Source: JBCDJI01 sp964351865 (GTDB taxonomy: Bacteria > Verrucomicrobiota > Verrucomicrobiia > Methylacidiphilales > JBCBYL01). From it: a stretch of 64,000 nt of DNA. Positions 60,783 to 64,000 of the stretch are shown in pieces. The notes below the pieces were generated by a model, which did no database searches, had not been told where the DNA came from, and was given only the letters and a program-made list of their open reading frames with translations. Location: the NCBI GenBank assembly GCA_964351865.1, contig CAYGPJ010000017.1, positions 1 to 64,000 on the forward strand. Direction: 5' to 3'. A program made the position numbers and the translations under genes. How positions within the stretch are numbered: the first letter of the stretch is position 1; each line of letters starts with the position of its first letter.

Positions 60783-62579
60783 ATGAGCGAAATTCTTACA
60801 CGCAACTTTTCTATTATTGCCCACATCGATCATGGTAAGACGACCTTATCTGATCGCTTGCTGCAGCGCACCGGCACGGTGGAAGACCGCGTCATCCAGG
60901 AGCAGCATCTGGATTCGATGGAGCTCGAACGGGAGCGCGGTATTACCATTAAGTCCCATCCGGTGACGATGAAATATGATGCCAAGGACGGAAAAGCTTA
61001 TCGACTCAGTTTAATTGACACCCCGGGTCACGTGGATTTTGCGTATGAGGTCTCCCGTAGTCTATCAGCTTGCGAGGGAGCCATCCTGATGATTGATGCC
61101 GCGCAGGGAGTCGAAGCGCAAACGGTAGCCAATGCTCAGCTGGCTATGAAACAGGGACTGACCATCATTCCCGTGATCAACAAGATCGATCTGCCGAATG
61201 CGGATATTGAAAGCGCAAAGCAACAATTGGAGGACATACTGGCCATTCCGGGCGAAGAAGCGATTTGCGCCAGCGCTAAGACAGGAATTGGTATTGATGA
61301 TATCCTGGAAGCTATTGTCAAGCGGGTACCTCCGCCCCAGACACCGGAAGATGATAAGCTCAGGTTACTGGTTTTTGACAGTGTTTTTGACATCTACCGT
61401 GGCGTCATTGCCTACGTTCGGAATTTCTCGGGTAAAATTAAGGCCGGTGATGCCATCACACTGATGCACTCCAATCGCAAGGTTGAGGTCAAAGAGGTTG
61501 GCATCTTCACCCCGGCCATGCTTAAAACCAGTGAATTGGCGGTCGGGGATACCGGTTACGTCATTGCCAACATCAAATCAACGGCAGATCTGAAAATTGG
61601 TGAAACCATTACCTCCACCATTTCACCTGCTACGGAACCATTGCCTGGATTTAAGGAAATTCAACCGATGGTGTACTCCGGCATCTATCCATTGAATAAT
61701 GCTGATTTCGAGAACCTGCGCGCCGCGCTTGGCAAACTTCAGTTAAATGACCCGGCTCTCGTTTATCAGCAGGAAAGCTCGGTGGCGCTTGGCTTTGGAT
61801 TCCGCTGCGGATTCTTAGGTTTGCTTCACATGGAGATTGTTCAGGAGCGACTACGTCGCGAATACAACATTGATCTGATCTCCTCTTATCCGAGTGTGGT
61901 TTATCACGTTTACAAGACCAACGGTGAGATGTTGGAAATCGATAATCCGACGCATTTGCCTGATATGTCTATTGTGGATCATATTGAAGAGCCAACGGTA
62001 AAAGGCTTTCTGCTGTGCCAGACTGAGGCGATTGGTGAGGTGCTCAAACTGGTGCGGGACAGGCGAGGGGAATGCGTGCATACCGAGTCACTCGATGCCC
62101 ACCGTGTCATGCTCACGATTGAAATTCCGCTTAACGAAATCCTGGTTGATTTCATTGATAAAATTAAAACGATCACCCGCGGCTATGGTTCGATGGATTA
62201 CGAGTACGGGCCATACCGGCAGGATAGATTGGCCAAAATGGATATTCTCATCAACGGTGAGCCGATGGACGCCTTTTCGACTATTGTTCACCGGGATAAA
62301 GCAGAAGCTCGTGGTCGTCAACTGACGGCTAAGCTAAAAGAGGTGATCCCGCCTCAACTGTTCAAAGTGGCATTACAGGCCGCCATTGGTGGCAAGATCG
62401 TAGCGCGAGAAGATGTGAAAACGGTAGGTAAAAATGTAACCGCTAAGTGCTACGGAGGAGACATCAGCCGTAAACGCAAGTTGCTGGATAAGCAGAAAGA
62501 GGGGAAGAAGCGCATGAAGCAATTTGGTAAGGTGAACATCCCGCAAGAGGCCTTTTTACAGGTTTTAAAATCATCATAA
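60783..62579 (+). CDS. lepA: Elongation factor 4 (LepA)
   Basis: A 598-residue translational GTPase that can back-translocate ribosomes and helps in 30S maturation. G1 AHIDHGKTTLSDRLL, G3 DTPGHVDF and G4 NKIDLPNAD are clear; the LepA-specific C-terminal domain ends with KRMKQFGKVNIPQEAF. Length is usual. It is 16 bp before lepB, the classic lepA-lepB operon order. Confidence 0.98.
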   Translation: MSEILTRNFSIIAHIDHGKTTLSDRLLQRTGTVEDRVIQEQHLDSMELERERGITIKSHPVTMKYDAKDGKAYRLSLIDTPGHVDFAYEVSRSLSACEGAILMIDAAQGVEAQTVANAQLAMKQGLTIIPVINKIDLPNADIESAKQQLEDILAIPGEEAICASAKTGIGIDDILEAIVKRVPPPQTPEDDKLRLLVFDSVFDIYRGVIAYVRNFSGKIKAGDAITLMHSNRKVEVKEVGIFTPAMLKTSELAVGDTGYVIANIKSTADLKIGETITSTISPATEPLPGFKEIQPMVYSGIYPLNNADFENLRAALGKLQLNDPALVYQQESSVALGFGFRCGFLGLLHMEIVQERLRREYNIDLISSYPSVVYHVYKTNGEMLEIDNPTHLPDMSIVDHIEEPTVKGFLLCQTEAIGEVLKLVRDRRGECVHTESLDAHRVMLTIEIPLNEILVDFIDKIKTITRGYGSMDYEYGPYRQDRLAKMDILINGEPMDAFSTIVHRDKAEARGRQLTAKLKEVIPPQLFKVALQAAIGGKIVAREDVKTVGKNVTAKCYGGDISRKRKLLDKQKEGKKRMKQFGKVNIPQEAFLQVLKSS

Positions 62580-62595
62580 GTAGCACGACAACAAA

Positions 62596-63735
62596 ATGTT
62601 AAAAAGTATATTACATAATCCGAGAAAAGGTGTATCCGACTTTTTACATGTTTTATCTAAAAAGATATCCTTTGAAAAAGACCGGTTGAATGAAAAGCAA
62701 TTAGCCGAGGCCCAACAAATTCAGGCGAAGGCAAAAGCACTTCAGCGGGATAAGAAAAAGTCGGCACAAGAGATCAGTAAAGAACTGACTGATCTGGAAC
62801 TGAGGGCGAGCTCATTATTTCCAGCGCATGCATCAGATTCAATGAAAGAGTGGGTGGAGGTCTTTCTGGTAGCGGCTGTCATTGCCATTTCATTTAAAAC
62901 GTTCTTTTTACAGCCGTTTAAGATTCCTACCAACAGCATGTATCCGACGCTATATGGAGTCGTACCAACGCCTCTGGCAGATGATGAACTACCGGCAAGG
63001 TTGCCGGTTCGCATATGGAACGCGGCCATCCACGGAAAGTCACATCACCGGTTAGTGGCAAAAAACAGCGGAACGATTCTTTCGGTTGAGCAAGGCAAAT
63101 GGTTGGGGATTCCATTCATGGACGCCACCCGCATTCTTATTGATGATAAAACTTATACGGTGCGCACCTCATATGGACATTTTATCTCCGGTACGCATGG
63201 TCAGGTAAGACCCGGTGTCACCGTCAAAAAGGGGGATGTATTAGCCAATTTCACAACAGAAACTGGCGACCACTTGTTCGTCAATAAGATGTCTTACCAT
63301 TTTCGCAAACCTCATCAGGGAGAGGTCTTTGTTTTCACCACCAATGGAATTTGGGGGATTGAGAGCAGAAATCGCCGCGATGGGATTCATTCCGGCCAAT
63401 TTTATATTAAACGTTGTACTGGCGTACCGGGTGTGGAGTTGCAAATCAAGGAGCCAAAGCTCTTCAGTAATGGAGAATTATTGGATGATCGCCCTATATA
63501 CGAAAAAATTTACTCTCGGACCAATGGCTATGGCGGCTACACCTATGGGCAGAATTTCCTGACCGGCCCCAACTCCGTGCTCCCACTTAAGGAGGATCAA
63601 TACTGGGCGATGGGGGATAACAGTGCAAATAGCCTCGATAGTCGATCCTGGGGCACCGTGCCCCGCACTAATCTGGTCGGAACAGGGTTGGTGGTATACT
63701 GGCCGTTTACCAAGCGGTGGGGGCTTATTAAATAG
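62596..63735 (+). CDS. lepB: Signal peptidase I (LepB) with a long N-terminus and an inter-box insertion
   Basis: A 379-residue S26 signal peptidase that cleaves secretory leader peptides at the outer face of the inner membrane. The first ~80 residues are charged and helical (a predicted coiled coil), then one membrane helix (residues ~87-106). The catalytic Ser is in PTNSMYPTL (residue ~114) and the Lys in FYIKRCTGVPG (residue ~272); MGDNSANSLDSRSWG is box E. Between the Ser box and GDHLFVNKMSY there are about 100 extra residues with a biotinyl/lipoyl-like turn (VRPGVTVKKGDVLANF). Typical bacterial LepB is 200-320 residues. Confidence 0.93.
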   Translation: MLKSILHNPRKGVSDFLHVLSKKISFEKDRLNEKQLAEAQQIQAKAKALQRDKKKSAQEISKELTDLELRASSLFPAHASDSMKEWVEVFLVAAVIAISFKTFFLQPFKIPTNSMYPTLYGVVPTPLADDELPARLPVRIWNAAIHGKSHHRLVAKNSGTILSVEQGKWLGIPFMDATRILIDDKTYTVRTSYGHFISGTHGQVRPGVTVKKGDVLANFTTETGDHLFVNKMSYHFRKPHQGEVFVFTTNGIWGIESRNRRDGIHSGQFYIKRCTGVPGVELQIKEPKLFSNGELLDDRPIYEKIYSRTNGYGGYTYGQNFLTGPNSVLPLKEDQYWAMGDNSANSLDSRSWGTVPRTNLVGTGLVVYWPFTKRWGLIK

Positions 63736-63857
63736 AGATAGAGCTTGTTACCGTTAAAACGTGAACAATGAAGTAGGAAAACGAAAACACAAAAGCTTAT
63801 AGTCTTGAGCACTAAGCGGCTATCGGGTAAACCATTGAATGCTTCTTAATAGCTTAT

Positions 63858-64000
63858 ATGAGTGAAAATTTGTCTATATTTCCAGTGATGGAGGCACTCG
63901 AAAGAAGCAACACTTCGGCGCGTGTTGCTTGCTCTGGGCCAAACGTGCAATTTGAGCTGTGGATCGAGTCCGGTCAACTGGTTCACTGGGAGTCACAGAA
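63858..64000 (+). CDS. Start of a DUF4388/PATAN-like protein (cut by the window edge)
   Basis: Open frame from ATG 63858 to the window end (47 complete residues). The visible part, LSIFPVMEALERSNTSARV, then FELWIESGQLVHWES, recalls DUF4388 (PATAN) modules, where a short helix is followed by strands and a G(Q)LVHA turn; such modules are signalling adaptors. With so little sequence the family call is a guess. The gene lies 122 bp after lepB. Confidence 0.5.
   Translation, partial: MSENLSIFPVMEALERSNTSARVACSGPNVQFELWIESGQLVHWESQ

Overview
The window is about 64 kb of a Gram-negative chromosome with dense coding on both strands. Outer-membrane-type lipoproteins, ExbB/ExbD energisers, a PpiD-like periplasmic chaperone, Sel1/TPR proteins, a GxxExxY protein and many starts without a Shine-Dalgarno sequence suggest Verrucomicrobiota, perhaps the Opitutia branch (marine Puniceicoccales-like). 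This placement is inferred from gene content and protein style; no rRNA is present to confirm it. There is no prophage, CRISPR array, plasmid region or full-length insertion sequence. Most genes are housekeeping.

Layout. 1-6 kb: a large secreted TPR protein and uvrA. 6-11 kb: mutL, a GrpB-family protein, an Hsp70 paralogue and a cyclic-nucleotide-binding-domain protein. 11-14 kb: a beta-CASP metallo-hydrolase and a PpiD/SurA-like protein. 14-17 kb: a TPR/ExbB/ExbD/ExbD operon. 17-19.5 kb: a reverse-strand operon of an unrecognised 352-residue protein, deoC and an IMPase-family phosphatase (hisN-like). 19.7-22.6 kb: tRNA-Phe, an HTH protein divergent from clpP, yajQ, a cluster of palindromic repeats and trmB. 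22.7-30.2 kb: nuoB-C-D-lipoprotein-E-F-G-H, an incomplete complex I cluster. 31-33.6 kb: a GH63 glucosidase. 33.6-40 kb: an oligopeptide ABC transporter operon (erpA-oppA-oppB-oppC-oppD-oppF order on the reverse strand) interrupted by a GxxExxY cassette. 40-45 kb: tRNA-Thr, a metallophosphoesterase, a Sel1 protein, hpf, an MDR reductase, a glutaredoxin and a KamA-type radical SAM enzyme. 45.7-48.4 kb: a sodium:solute symporter and an orphan ParA. 48.5-55.3 kb: a GldA/GldF/GldG-like ABC system with a DUF4340 protein, a TPR protein and a cysteine-less thioredoxin-fold protein. 56-64 kb: RNase P RNA, a TPR protein, plsY-gpsA, a glyoxalase-like protein, rpe, lepA, lepB and the start of one more gene.

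The most distinctive non-coding content is a set of small, TA-flanked, terminal-inverted-repeat elements (MITE-like). One family has three copies (near 0.1, 16.9 and 30.6 kb). Its interior is two back-to-back hairpins whose stems differ by compensatory base changes, and two copies carry a related ~67-bp insert in opposite hairpins. A related element with a 46-bp perfect palindrome lies at 21.7 kb, and an unrelated 195-bp element with perfect 20-bp ends lies at 45.2 kb. A REP-like palindrome occurs both near yajQ and inside the variable part of the RNase P RNA. One element supplies the stop codon of the hisN-like gene, and another lies just beyond the point where the nuo cluster breaks off.

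Protein oddities: a MutL without its endonuclease motifs, a GpsA missing about 35 residues of its N-terminal domain, a signal peptidase I with about 100 extra residues between its catalytic Ser and Lys boxes, and a BamE-like lipoprotein embedded in the nuo operon.
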